Origin: Gonocerus acuteangulatus
Taxonomy: Eukaryota; Arthropoda; Insecta; Hemiptera; Coreidae
Reading direction: 5' to 3'
NCBI GenBank assembly: GCA_946811695.1
Contig: OX328124.1
Location: forward strand, 30,188,148-30,252,147
DNA length: 64,000 nucleotides
A model generated the notes under the pieces. It was not told the DNA's origin. It saw nothing but the letters and a program-made list of their open reading frames with translations, and made no database searches. The translations under genes and the position numbers were made by a program. Positions 45,686 to 56,913 of the stretch are shown here, in pieces (positions within the stretch are counted from its first letter, which is position 1; every line of letters starts with the position of its first letter).

Positions 45686-48600
45686 ATGCCAGGTCCAAAA
45701 TGCGTTGTTGAATTTTGTAATAATAATGGCTACAGGCCCAAAGGAGAAGGCAAAAGTGTTGCATTTCACCGGTTTCCTAAGGATCCTGGTAAGTAATTCT
45801 AATACCCGTTCTTTTTAAATTAAAGACTGTTTTTAGGGTTATAAGAATAAATAAATTATTGCCATCTGCAGTGTTATTCAGAATATATTACTGTAAATAT
45901 TAAATGCAATTCTGCCAGCCACTGTAGTTTTTAGAGTTTTATATTACTTAATACATGTACCAAGCAGACATTTTTATGACTATGGAATCCCTCTATCTAG
46001 TATAGACATATGATCCATTCTCAAAAAATAGAATTTTTATCAACTGCCAAAGCCACCAAGCTTTGAAATAAGCATGCCTCAGGGATCAATAGGAAAAGAG
46101 TACTTTATATTTTTATCATTACATTGGTCTTTGCCAACTGTTTTTTTGCCATATTTTATTTATTTAAATTTTAACGTCCATTTATTATTAAAACTGCCAT
46201 ATTTTTGTTTCTAATCGAAGAAGTTTTATTTCTAAAATATTAGTTAAATTCTTAGAAAATATTTTCTATTCTTGATACTATATTTCAATTAAGCACTATT
46301 TTGTTTTGTGTGTGTAAATATATTTATGCATTTATATATGTGTATATATATATTTGCAATAATGTATACAATAAGTAGTGAAGGGGTCTCCCCATGGCTA
46401 ACACCTTAGATTCATATATGGGAGATGGTGGGTTCGATTCCCACCGGCGGCAGGAATTGTCTCATCTCACGGCTCGGGAAAATTTCTCACTGCACCCTGG
46501 ATGTCGGCGCTAATGGCCTAGATGTCGATCTGCTCTTCTGTGTTACTGACAAATGAGGCAGTGTCATGATAATACAATAATTACTGTCATGTTATTTGGT
46601 TAGCCATTCTATCGTTTGAAATGGATCGGAAGAAAGATATTGGCAAGTACGTCTTGGAATCCTGAATAAACAAATATATTTACAGATGATTTAAGGGGAC
46701 TTTTAGTATTACCATACAGCTATGAATCAGTGAAGAATGTTTTTTCATATGAGGTCCTGGCATATATCGTCATATACTAATGGAAAATATAAAAGCTTTG
46801 AGGAATATTCTGTGTTAATGTGTGTTTAATGGCGTATTGAAAATTTGGCTATTAACGCCGGGCTATCTACAGGTTGCCACCCATTTTCCAATAGCACATG
46901 GTCGGTCACTCATTCAGGTACTGGCCACACCCGACGTTGCTTAACTTCGTTGATCAACGGGAACTGGTGCAGTCAACACGGAACAAAACTTATTGAATCA
47001 AAATTTTAATGAGACATCAGTACTATCTGATCTGAAGAAGCAAGAGAATTGAAATGGGTAATTTAAGAATACATTTTTTTTTGTGTGATCAAACGGCATA
47101 TCAACACTTGGGCAGTTAACGCAGGGCTGTCTATAATTTACCACCCTTTTGTAATGCCATCAGCACGTGGTCGGTCACCCATTCAGTTACTGGATGTTGC
47201 TTAACGTTGGTGATCAACAGGAACCGGTGCATTTAACGTGGCTATAGCTGTTGGCTGACAAGTCTAATGTTTGCAAGGTTTAGAATTTGGAAAACACATG
47301 TGAATCCATTGCTTGGCAATAAACTTATTTTTACTAATTTTAACTTACAGAAAAATGTATTATAAAGAAGTAAGTAATCTCAGAAATCTCAATTATTTGA
47401 TAAATAAGAAGAAAATACGAAGACAGGTATAGTTGGGATTCGGCTAGGAGAAAAACGTCAGACTTTCAAAAAGAAATCTGTATTTTGGACGTTTCGACTG
47501 CAACAATGGCAGCCTTCTTCAGCTAAAAAATATATACAACTTATAAGTAAAGAAAATGTACAAGTAGTAAGTAAAAGACAGGAAGAAATGAGCGGGGTAT
47601 ATATATCAATACAATAAATTTTAACCAATCTTATTTTTAAAAACAATGAAAATACGGTAGTTGGAAAGAAAACAGCATGTAGAACTTGTTAGTAAAAACA
47701 GTACAAAAAAAAAAAAAAATTAAACAGTAAAAACAACGCACATTTTTTATGTAGTGAAAAACAAAATCTATTTTATAAGTGAATACAATTTATAACAATT
47801 AATATATAGATACATACCACTAGAGAATGCCTAGGGGGGGGGGAGGAAGACCTCGAGGACAACTTAGGTAACCATGGTAGAAGTATGAACGACAGCAACA
47901 ACACCGGTGGTCTTTATAATTATGAAAAAGGGGTGGGGGGCGGCAAATCGGTGCAGATGAAAGAGGTACAATTGCTGGGTTGTAATGGCGGGTTGTAAAA
48001 GGAGGTTGTAAAAGGTGTTAAGAGCTTTGGGACACTCAAGTAGAGAAATTGTCTGGAGCCTGGGAACAAAGATAAAAAAGGAGGTCAGGACAATTTATGG
48101 AAGACGGAGGAGTAAGCAGGGGAGATGTTTTGTTTGTCGGTTTTGTAATTAATGTTATTGGGGTTTAAGTTAATGTGGACGCATTCGGAAATCTGTCGCT
48201 TTTTGGTGTTTCGTTCTGTGGAAAGTATTTTAGTGTCGTCAAAGTTGAAAGTGTGTTTTTTTGTTATGGTGTGTTTTGCGAGGGCGGATTTGTGGATTTC
48301 TTTGTTTTTTATTGTCCGTTTGTGTTGTGTTATGCGGGAGTGAATATAATTTTTGGTTTCACCTATGTATACAGCATTACAGGAGTCATATGACTACGCC
48401 ACCCACGTTGTTTACCAAATACCCTGCCAAACCCCCTCCTGTAATGCAAAACACGCCATAACAAAAAAACACACTTTCAACTTTGACGACACTAAAATAC
48501 TTTCCACAGAACGAAACACCAAAAAGCGACAGATTTCCGAATGCGTCCACATTAACTTAAACCCCAATAACATTAATTACAAAACCGACAAACAAAACAT

Positions 48601-51600
48601 CTCCCCTGCTTACTCCTCCGTCTTCCATAAATTGTCCTGACCTCCTTTTTTATCTTTGTTCCCAGGCTCCAGACAATTTCTCTACTTGTGTGTCCCAAAG
48701 CTCTTAACACCTTTTACAACCTCCTTTTACAACCCGCCATTACAACCCAGCAATTGTACCTCTTTCATCTGCACCGATTTGCCGCCCCCCACCCCTTTTT
48801 CATAACTATAAAGACCACCGGTGTTGTTGCTGTCGTTCATACTTCTACCATGGTTACCTAAGTTGTCCTCGAGGTCTTCCTCCCCCCCCCCCTAGGCATT
48901 CTCTAGTGGTATGTATCTATATATTAATTGTTATAAATTGTATTCACTTATAAAATAGATTTTGTTTTTCACTACATAAAAAATGTGCGTTGTTTTTACT
49001 GTTTAATTTTTTTTTTTTTTTGTACTGTTTTTACTAACAAGTTCTACATGCTGTTTTCTTTCCAACTACCGTATTTTCATTGTTTTTAAAAATAAGATTG
49101 GTTAAAATTTATTGTATTGATATATATACCCCGCTCATTTCTTCCTGTCTTTTACTTACTACTTGTACATTTTCTTTACTTATAAGTTGTATATATTTTT
49201 TAGCTGAAGAAGGCTGCCATTGTTGCAGTCGAAACGTCCAAAATACAGATTTCTTTTTGAAAGTCTTGACGTTTTTCTCCTAGCAGAATCCCAACTATAC
49301 CTGTCTTCGTATCTCTACAGCGGCTAACTATCTCCATCTACAATAAGTAGAAAATGTTGAAGCTGTAATGAGCTTTTGGAATTCTAGAAAACATATCCAA
49401 TCTCTAACTATTCTTAACAATTTGTTTAAAATAGAATTTAAACTCCGCACATTGAAAACATCTCTGCTGTTTTCCATTTTATTTTATATTCTAACAATGA
49501 AAGTGGTCAGTTTTGTTCAGTAAATCAATTGCAATGATTTAAGTTCACAAAATAAACTAAGTAAGTTCCACCATTTGTAATGACATTAATCCATTAATGA
49601 ATCACCTCCCTAATGAAACTAACTTGAACTACAGAGTTACCTAAGTACATGGAGTTGGAGCGATTTTCCTTCTGCCTTTCAAAATCTGTTCGGACATAAA
49701 AAAAATTGCTCTACTGTACTAGCTCATTGACAGTATAATGATTTGTTAATTAACTTTTGCTCACTTTCTAAGCAGTTTATCATACTACTTCAATAATGTT
49801 TCTTCGGATGTACTTTTTACGACATTAAAACTTGATAAATGTGGCTTGGATTAAGTTAACTGCTGTTACGTTTTCTTAATATTTTATGTCAAATGAATGC
49901 TTTTGTTTCTTATTATTTTATTTTGTTTTAAAATTCATCTGTATCTTGAGTGATAAGTAATTTGATTGGACATTGTGTTAAGTGCTCCCAGAGTTTTGAA
50001 TCGATAATTTTTTTTAAACAAATCATGAAATCATTGTTATTTACGCGAGTAAATTATTTCATTAAAAATTATGATCGCTCTCTGAGCAATACTTTTTTCA
50101 TTTAAAAATAACAATTCATTCATGGCCCAGAAAATTTTGCCATTTGCTTTTTTATCAAAAGAAAAAGAAAATCCTATGAGACATTTATTTATCATCTCTA
50201 ATTTTATTTTGTTTTTATTTATAACTCTTACTTTTTCAAAGGGTGGTAACCTATAGATAATCCTTCTTAAAATTCTTAGTTAATAAGAAATGGACATTAA
50301 AATTTAAATAAATAAATAACTCTTACTTTTTACTCTTAATTCCAAGTTTAGGAAAGAAAACATATTACGCACAAATGATTATTATTATTGCTCAAAGAAG
50401 TTTCACTCAGAAGGTATGGTTGACTCTTAATTTTGGTCAGTTTTGAACAAAAATAACAATCACTCACTTGATACAAATTTTAAAATTACCAGATAATAAT
50501 TATGATCGGATTTTATTTTTATTTATTAATTTTTAATTATCAGTTTTGAACTCCGCAATTTCCTGATGGGGAGGTTGTTAGTTTTATTGAAGTGCGATTA
50601 TTGTTAATTTAATTATTGAAGGACTATTTTCACTATAATTTATTGAATGGATTGAAATGACCTGCATTTTGAGTATCCCCTTTTTATTACACGTTTCTTC
50701 ATTAGTGATCCGTTCATTCTGTTTGATTTTAGGTTTGAGGGACGAATGGATTCGGAAATGTGGAAAAGAAGAAAATTTCAAATACGAATTTGCTTTTGTG
50801 TGTTCAGATCATTTTAGTACTGATGACTATAAGAGAGATATGCAAGCCGAATTGTTAGGCTATGTCGGAAGGAGAAAACTAAAACCCACTGCTGTTCCTT
50901 CGATCAACCTCCCATTTGAAGAAGAAGATTCTTTAACGCCCGAAGAAAAAGAAAAGGCAGAGAAAGAGAGGCATAACAAAATAATCCAAGACTGTTTGAA
51001 TGGTACAAATGAATATAAAGGAATTTTATCATTTGAAATGTTTAAAAAAATGAGATACAAAAATGCTCGGAGTAGAAGAGCTCGCTTCCAAAATGATCCA
51101 ACTACTCCCCATGTACCAGAAGTTTTAGTTCTGAAAATGTCTCCTGATGATATTGTAAACGATTATGAAATGGATGAAAATGTGACCGATCCTATTGATC
51201 ACAGAATTATTAATGTTAGTGGCTCAGATGATGACATTACAAGCTTTTCAGTGTTTTTAAATGAAGGTAAGGAAGGCTCAGCTGTTATGTTACCCAGTAT
51301 GAATTTTGATCATGGTTTAGTTTTCATATCCTTAGGACATGTTTATGTGTATACACTGATATATCTACTACCTAAAAATCTGTATAGTTTTGCACATTTA
51401 TATTCGTGTGTTCATTTGATTTTATCTCTTCCATTATAAAGAAGCACTAACCCGCAAGCATTTCTTTACCAATAAAAAAATGCTTTTGCATTTTCTTTCT
51501 TCCCAGTTAAAAAACGCAGAGAGCCAATTACAGAGAAGCACTTTTCTTTCACTTTAAAGTAATTTCTAATATTAAAAGTGATTTTGATGAGGATGAGTTT

Positions 51601-53165
51601 TAAAGGAAATAGATAATTTCTTCAGAAAAAACTTAAACCCCAACAATCCAGACCAACTTATCTATGTGCTCCTAGCAAGCATAATGTAGTCAATGCATCC
51701 CTCCCTCCTTGACCAAAAATTAAATTTGCTTGTCTCTGAAATCGTCCGTCTGATATAAATGGAGACAAAACCTAGCTGGTAGCTCCCAGTCTAAGCCTTC
51801 TAGACGTGGCTAGGGAAAGCCAATTATTGCTGTATTTTGGATGAAGGCTTTCCTGTGCCCACGAGAGTAAACTGCATTTGTATAACTCCTGATGGCTAGT
51901 GCTTTTAAAACTTTGTGTTGATTAGAATTGCTAACAAATTTGTGTGCTGATAATGTTCCTCTTAATATCAATAGTTAGACCAGGCACAAATTAGCAGAAG
52001 GGCAGGATAGGCAGAGATGATTCTGTAAACCACTTATTCTAATTGAAAGGCACATAGTGAACTCAGCACAGTACAGCCGAGAAAGAGGCTCCGGTCTCTC
52101 ACCGTTCTTTTGTGCATCACAATTTTCTATGGTCTCTGTCTTTCTAGCTCCCTCAAATATGCTGAGGTATAGAGGTTATTAAAAATATTAAATGATGCCA
52201 TGCTTATGTGACACCAGTCATACAGATTATATTATTTATTTATGCATTTCGCTACAAAGTGATTGACATAGTACTTATTTTTTACAGAAAAAAAAATCAA
52301 ATATTGTATTATATCAGTACTGTTAATAAGAAAAAAAACTAACAACTGTAACAAAGGCTAAAAAAGAAATAAAAATTAATTTAAAAAAAAATGAATAAAG
52401 AGAGATGAGATATAAGGTAAGGAATAAATGACAAAATGATAACAATGCAATTAAAGTTTAGAATTTCAGTTAAGGAAAAAAATTGAATAGGTTACATTTT
52501 GGAATAGGTACATTCTAAATGTTTGTTTTAATAACTCATCCGGAATCATTTTTAAAATAGTAAACTCGCCATCAGTTTCTCTTTTCCATCAGTCTCTAGT
52601 TTTCTGCCCTTTAATTTTTTTGAACAATACTGATGAAAAAAATGCCTACTGTTTTCTTCGTCAGATTTGGACTCATGGTTGAGCAAAAGTAATGCAGTAT
52701 CCACACCTATCAGAACTAGGCATGTTATTGAACTGGGTTCAATTTGTGGCGACGGCTCTGAACTAGAGATATGAACGAAACCGCACTAAGATGGTGCAGT
52801 TCCTGCGAGTCGGGTCCTACGGATCTCCTTTGTCCTGTATTCCCACCAATTCTGCAGTCCCTCATCTCAATTTGTACCTTAGGATGCCAGTATTAGTTAT
52901 TTAATTTTATTTATTGCTCATAAATATACATTCTATGTTCATAAATTGTTTTTTTATAGAAAAGTTTAAGATGTGTTATATTGACTTTCTGTTCAATAAA
53001 TTTAGAAACTATTGTGTTTGTAATGTGGAGATTCCATATAAGTTTACAGCACAGATTTAGTCTTATTTAACATATTCTGTCTTAAGAATTGGTTCATTTG
53101 CTGCAGTAAACAGTGGGAAAAGACTTTGTAATAAAAAGTGATATATTTATATTCATTGAGGTTTA

Positions 53166-53202
<37 letters not shown>

Positions 53203-55428
53203 TAAAGTAACGTACATATTATCTTACCTAAAAAACGTTTAATAACATTTGAAACAATTTAATACTTATATAATTTATATAAGGACTGAATAATTGTACC
53301 GTCCTTATCTAATTGTGTTGTTTTTTTCTTTAATAAATTTGACTTATTTGTATTATACTCGAATACTATAATATAATGTTTTACTTTAATATATTTTTAA
53401 TTTTAATTCTTATATTTTAGGGCTTCCCGGTGATAGTGAAGGTGCTTCTTGCTCTGCTGATGAAACCAGTGGACTGCTATCAAACGTGTCAGATGGTAAT
53501 TTAATTAGTTACTTATTTAAATTTTAATGTCCTCTTATAAATAACACAGATTTAACTGGTGACCACTATTTTCTAGCCAGAATAGGGCTGGTGCCTTTTC
53601 TTTTTTCAAAAACTCTATAAGAAAATAGTAACGGCAAAATAAAAATTATGAATTCAAGTTGGGAACAAAATTGAGTAGGTTACATTTTGGAGTATAAATA
53701 AACCCTTAGGGTGCGTTTACGTCTGATAGTTATTGCAGGATATTTATGTCAGACAGAAATTATGACTAATGTAAACTGCAAACAATTTATGTCTGAGATA
53801 TATATTTCTATCACAAGCTATATGTGTTGACACTTTTTATATCATCAGGTGTAAACACTGATTATAAAGAGAAGAATTTAATATCAGAGATGAATATCTT
53901 GGCAACTAGCTGTATTGTCGATACTTCTATACCAACAGATAAAAACACAGATTATTTATGCATGACCTATGACAGGCCGTACATTTATCGCAACTTTCAA
54001 CAAATCCAGGGATGCCATATACATATCCATGGCATAAATGTCTAGCTATTTCTATCAGTATGTAAACTTGCGAGAGAATATCCATCCGACACCTGACATA
54101 TATATCCTGCGAGAAATGCCAGATGTAAACGCACCCTTACATCGGCATGTTAAATTTCTTTCCCTGTATTATCATCTTTGTTGATTTCATGGATTTTACA
54201 AAATTGTTGACTAATCACTCTAAATGTTCGTTTGAACAACTCATTGAGACATTTTTAAAATAATAAATATGTCATGAGTTTCTCTTTTTCTCAAAAATTA
54301 CCTAGTTTTCCGTTACTTTCATTTTTTTTAAAGTAATACTTATGACAAAAAATGTATACTGTTTTCTTCATCAGATTTGGACTCAGGGTTGAGCGAAAGT
54401 AACACAGCATTCACATCCACCAGAAGTAGGCTCTTCCCTGAACTGGCTTGAATTTGCGGCTCTGAACAGGTTTCTATGTCTCTCCCCTATCCTGTTTACT
54501 TTTTGCCTCTGCTATGTCAGCACTCCGGTTTATATCGCCCGTTTTAAGGGTTGGAGTCCCAGACCGCCCATAGGTCCACTCAGTCTTCAATGGTTAACTG
54601 CAATGGCGAAAATCTGGTGTTTGGGACATAATACTGACCACACTGGCCTGGTGGGCCGTATTGTTACGAATAAGATATTTCTACAATATCAGCCCCCCTG
54701 AGATTTTGTGGCCTGCTATGGGATTGATTTATTTATTTTTTTAAATTGTGGAATGTGAATATTTAAAATTAAATTCACTAGTGGTGTAGTCTGTCATGTA
54801 AACATACACACACAGTAATTTAATATAATTTTGCATTTCTTCTCAGCCATTGTCTCTCAGCCTTGGCTAATGTACTGTAACCGTGAAACAAACATAGGAA
54901 GTCTAAAAGAATGATTTATTTTAATATTATTATTTATTGCTTGTGCCAAAACAATGGAGATTTGCAAATAATTTTAATATAACACATTTTGAAATTTTTT
55001 TTTTCCAACTGAGTTGAATATTTGTTTTATTATTTTTTTTTTTTTTAGAAAACCCAGCTCACTTAAAGGAGACAATTAAGAAGTTAGAGGAAAAAGTTCT
55101 TCTGCAAGGAAGGATTATTTGTAAACTAAAGAGAGGAATTCTCAGAGAGAAAAAGATGATGGAGAAGATAGTTTTGGCTACGAGCTCTGGAAACAGTGTA
55201 TTACCACAAAGAAAGAAGAAAATTTATGACGAAAAGGCAAAGAGTGCATTACTTGAAATTTATTCTCTCGACCCTCAAGCCTACACACGCTTTTCTAAGG
55301 CACTTAATTTGCCTGCAAAATCTGTTTTGTCTACTTGGGATCCTGAACTTGCGAGGACAAATTCAGAAAGAGAGCAAAGTGAGAACTTTGTTGAGGAAGA
55401 ATATGTTATTGAAACAATTGATTATTAG
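45686..55428 (+). CDS. THAP-domain protein with C-terminal coiled coil, four exons
   Basis: THAP domains are C2CH zinc-binding DNA-binding modules shared by animal regulators and P-element transposases. Exons 45686-45788, 50733-51266, 53421-53495 and 55049-55428 have GT-AG borders, all phase 1, giving 363 residues. The THAP domain is split by intron 1: MPGPKCVVEFCNNNG and AFHRFPKDP are in exon 1, and LRDEWIRKCG, FVCSDHFSTDDY and AVPSINLP in exon 2. All zinc ligands (Cys6, Cys11, Cys and His of CSDH) and the AVPxx box are present. Middle exons are acidic and low in complexity. Exon 4 has a likely coiled coil (LKETIKKLEEKVLLQGRI) and ends VIETIDY. AATAAA is at 55592. No transposase domain is present; I cannot name the ortholog. 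Confidence 0.9.
46381..46530 (+). repeat. tRNA-derived SINE (family A), tail truncated
   Basis: GGGGTCTCCCCATGGCTAAC head, GGGTTCGATTCCC B box and GATGTCGGCGCTAATGGCC tail start are all clear. The sequence leaves the family midway through the hairpin near 46530 with no poly(A). Confidence 0.8.
46826..46985 (-). repeat. 5S rRNA-derived SINE, copy 1
   Basis: On the minus strand the head reads GTTAAGCAACGTCGGGTGTG, then a GTACCTGAATGAGTGACCG block. This matches the internal-promoter half of 5S rRNA (A box, intermediate element, C box). The 5S-like part is followed by GGGTGGCAACCTGTAGATAG and a hairpin tail GGCGTTAATAGCC...ATACGCC. The first ~20 bases of 5S are missing. Confidence 0.8.
47085..47258 (-). 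repeat. 5S rRNA-derived SINE, copy 2
   Basis: On the minus strand it starts GCCAACAGCTATAGCCACG, continues GCACCGGTTCCTGTTGATCA and TTAAGCAACATCC, then CTGAATGGGTGACCG, so the full 5S-like head is present. It shares GGGTGGTAAATTATAGACAG and a GCGTTAACTGCC tail with copy 1, about 100 bases away in the same orientation. Confidence 0.8.
48085..48389 (-). pseudogene. GIY-YIG endonuclease fragment, left arm
   Basis: The frame runs CNAVYIGETKNYIHSRI, TQHKRTIKNKEIHKSALAKH, TFNFDDTKILSTERN and ends FHKLS. VYIGETK, the downstream Arg (SRITQHKR) and the Glu of STERN fit the PLE GIY-YIG nuclease. The first strand (the GVVY part) is cut off at the inversion point. Confidence 0.8.
48390..48642 (+). pseudogene. 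GIY-YIG endonuclease fragment, right arm, with internal deletion
   Basis: The frame reads ATHVVYQIPCQTPSCNA and then jumps to KHAITKKHTFNFDDTKIL; the VYIGETK to LA segment kept in the left arm is missing. The rest is identical in layout to the left arm, ending FHKLS before TGA. Confidence 0.8.
50244..50320 (+). repeat. SINE/LINE tail fragment with AATTTAAATAAATAAATA end
   Basis: GGGTGGTAACCTATAGATAA is followed by TTAATAAGAAATGGACATTA and AAATTTAAATAAATAAATA. The second half recurs at 36905-36943 (+), 46160-46195 (-) and 53506-53545 (-), so it is a dispersed 3' end. Confidence 0.5.
51267..53420. other. THAP gene intron 2
   Basis: Contains one copy of the dispersed GATATGAACGAAAC...TCCTGCGAGTCGG block (52766-52814) and the poly(T) run. 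I see no gene or recognisable transposon in the remaining sequence. Confidence 0.5.
53160..53205. repeat. Poly(T) run
   Basis: About 34 T residues in THAP gene intron 2; no SINE head is visible next to it. Confidence 0.8.
53506..53612 (-). repeat. SINE (family B) body and tail
   Basis: On the minus strand: AAAAGGCACCAGCCCTATTC, TGGCTAGAAAATAGTGGTCA, then GAGGACATTAAAATTTAAAT. It links the family-B body to the AATTTAAATAA-type tail. Confidence 0.65.
53706..54139. mobile_element. MITE, TTAGGGTGCGTTTACGTCTG family
   Basis: Ends TTAGGGTGCGTTTACGTCTG and (reverse complement of the right end) TAAGGGTGCGTTTACATCTG are near-perfect inverted repeats. It is related to the MITE at 18918. It lies in THAP gene intron 3; open frames inside it are incidental. 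Confidence 0.75.
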
Positions 55429-56054
55429 TTTGTTTTTTTCTTTTTAGTAAATTTTAAAGAAAAAAGGAAAACATCTTCACCAAGTGTTATAATGAGCCAT
55501 TTTTCCTTTTTAGTTTAAATTTTATTGTCAATATTACCTTTCTTCTGAATGACTCGCATTCTTGATTCTTATATATTATTTCTATGATGTAAATAAAATT
55601 AATTTATATTTACCTTTCTTTTGCACTAATTTCTATTCAAACTTAAGAAAAGTATGTTAAAATGGCAAGATGTTGGTGTGAGCTATGAAATTATGAAGTT
55701 AAAATAATAAACTTCGTAATGAAATAAGGTAGACATCATAACAAGCACATGGATATATGAGTTTGGGTAGTGTGTATTAATCAACTTATTCTATTTAATG
55801 TGAGCTCTCTTGCATCACTTAAAAGAAAAAAAACTTAAAAGTTCTTTTCACTGGATGCTCATTTTTCCTAGGAACATAACTTCTTTCTCCAGCTGTGCCA
55901 AATTCAGTGAACATGATGCTTGTATGCTTCTTCAGGTGTAATGGTTGGCTAGTTCTCAGGTTTTCCCTATATCCCCTAGAAACCCTTTATCGTCCCCTAG
56001 TTGGGAGCCAGAACCACCTAGCAATTCCACCTGAATAATTCAATTTTTTAATGC

Positions 56055-56180
56055 CCCTTTATAAATGACATTTCATCTATCGTTTACCATTTTTACCCAA
56101 TGGATAGGGGTGATGCTTTTCTTTTTTTCTTGATAGAAAAATCACCACCCCTTGAAGGCATCCATCCTCTGGCACACATG
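56055..56180 (-). repeat. SINE (family B) fragment
   Basis: On the minus strand it contains an AAGGGGTGGTGATTTTTC start, an A-rich spacer, AAAAGCATCACCCCTATCC and a decayed AAATGTCATTTATAAAAGGGG tail. Old copy 3' of the THAP gene. Confidence 0.5.
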
Positions 56181-56913
56181 AAAAAGCCAAGGTAAGTCAT
56201 AACAAAATATTGTGTTCTCTAAATTTGACTCTACGAGAGAAATAATACTTAAAATAAATTAAGTTTACGGAAAATATTATGAACAACTATTACACAGGCA
56301 CAAAAAAAAGTGGTATTTTCCAAAGACACCATACATATATTCTTATGTATTTCGACACGCTGAATCCGAGTCCGTTTCACCCCATCATGTCAGGTTAAAG
56401 GGCATTTGAAGTTCAAATTTGGTATGAAGTCAATAACCTTTTAGGGACTATCTAATACGATTGTATTGCGGGCCTGAGAGTCCAGGGCAGCTGATGTGCC
56501 CCGTGGCCTGAATGCTTTTTAGCTGTATTCACGTTTCTGTTTCTTTATAGATATCATTTTAGCATAAATATGCTTTAGAAAGTGTCCACTGGCGTTCGAG
56601 CCTGCTCAGTAGTGTTTGCACATGCACAGTGGCCATGTACGAAAAAGAAGACTGTGTGTATCAAGTTAGTAATCTCTTAGAAAAAACGTTTTTTTCCCAA
56701 CTCCTTCATAAAAACTAAATTTCACTTCTGATTGCAAACTGAAATGATCAATTGAAAATATAAATAGTTTAATTAGGTATTTATTCAAGAGGCTAAATTG
56801 CCCTTCTGATTTACAATAGAATTGGAATAAATAATAAATTAGCATTGTTCGATGTAGAAATACTTAGGAGACAATAAATTCAAATACTGCCAAAAGAAAA
56901 CTTTTCTGGGATA

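Larger units (their letters stand above)
47415..49312. mobile_element. 1.9-kb palindrome of two Penelope-like element 3' ends
   Basis: Arms 47415-48277 and 48449-49312 are near-identical inverted copies. Each arm (left on minus, right on plus) holds the C-terminal part of a GIY-YIG endonuclease, a 3' region, and an end containing TAGCTGAAGAAGGCTGCC and GTCGAAACGTCC. The central 170 bases are unequal remains of the endonuclease. The reverse transcriptase is absent. It lies in intron 1 of the THAP gene. Confidence 0.85.

Noticed and set aside
46826..47258. Functional 5S rRNA genes
   Set aside because: Several conserved 5S positions differ, copy 1 lacks the 5' end, and both continue into a SINE body instead of a T-run terminator.
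48152..48461. Cys/Phe/Val-rich frames that look like membrane proteins
   Set aside because: They are the antisense of the GIY-YIG coding sequence in the left palindrome arm.
47415..49312. Reading the palindrome as a single DNA transposon with ~860-bp inverted repeats
   Set aside because: The arms contain GIY-YIG coding sequence and PLE-type ends, and no transposase or target duplication is seen.
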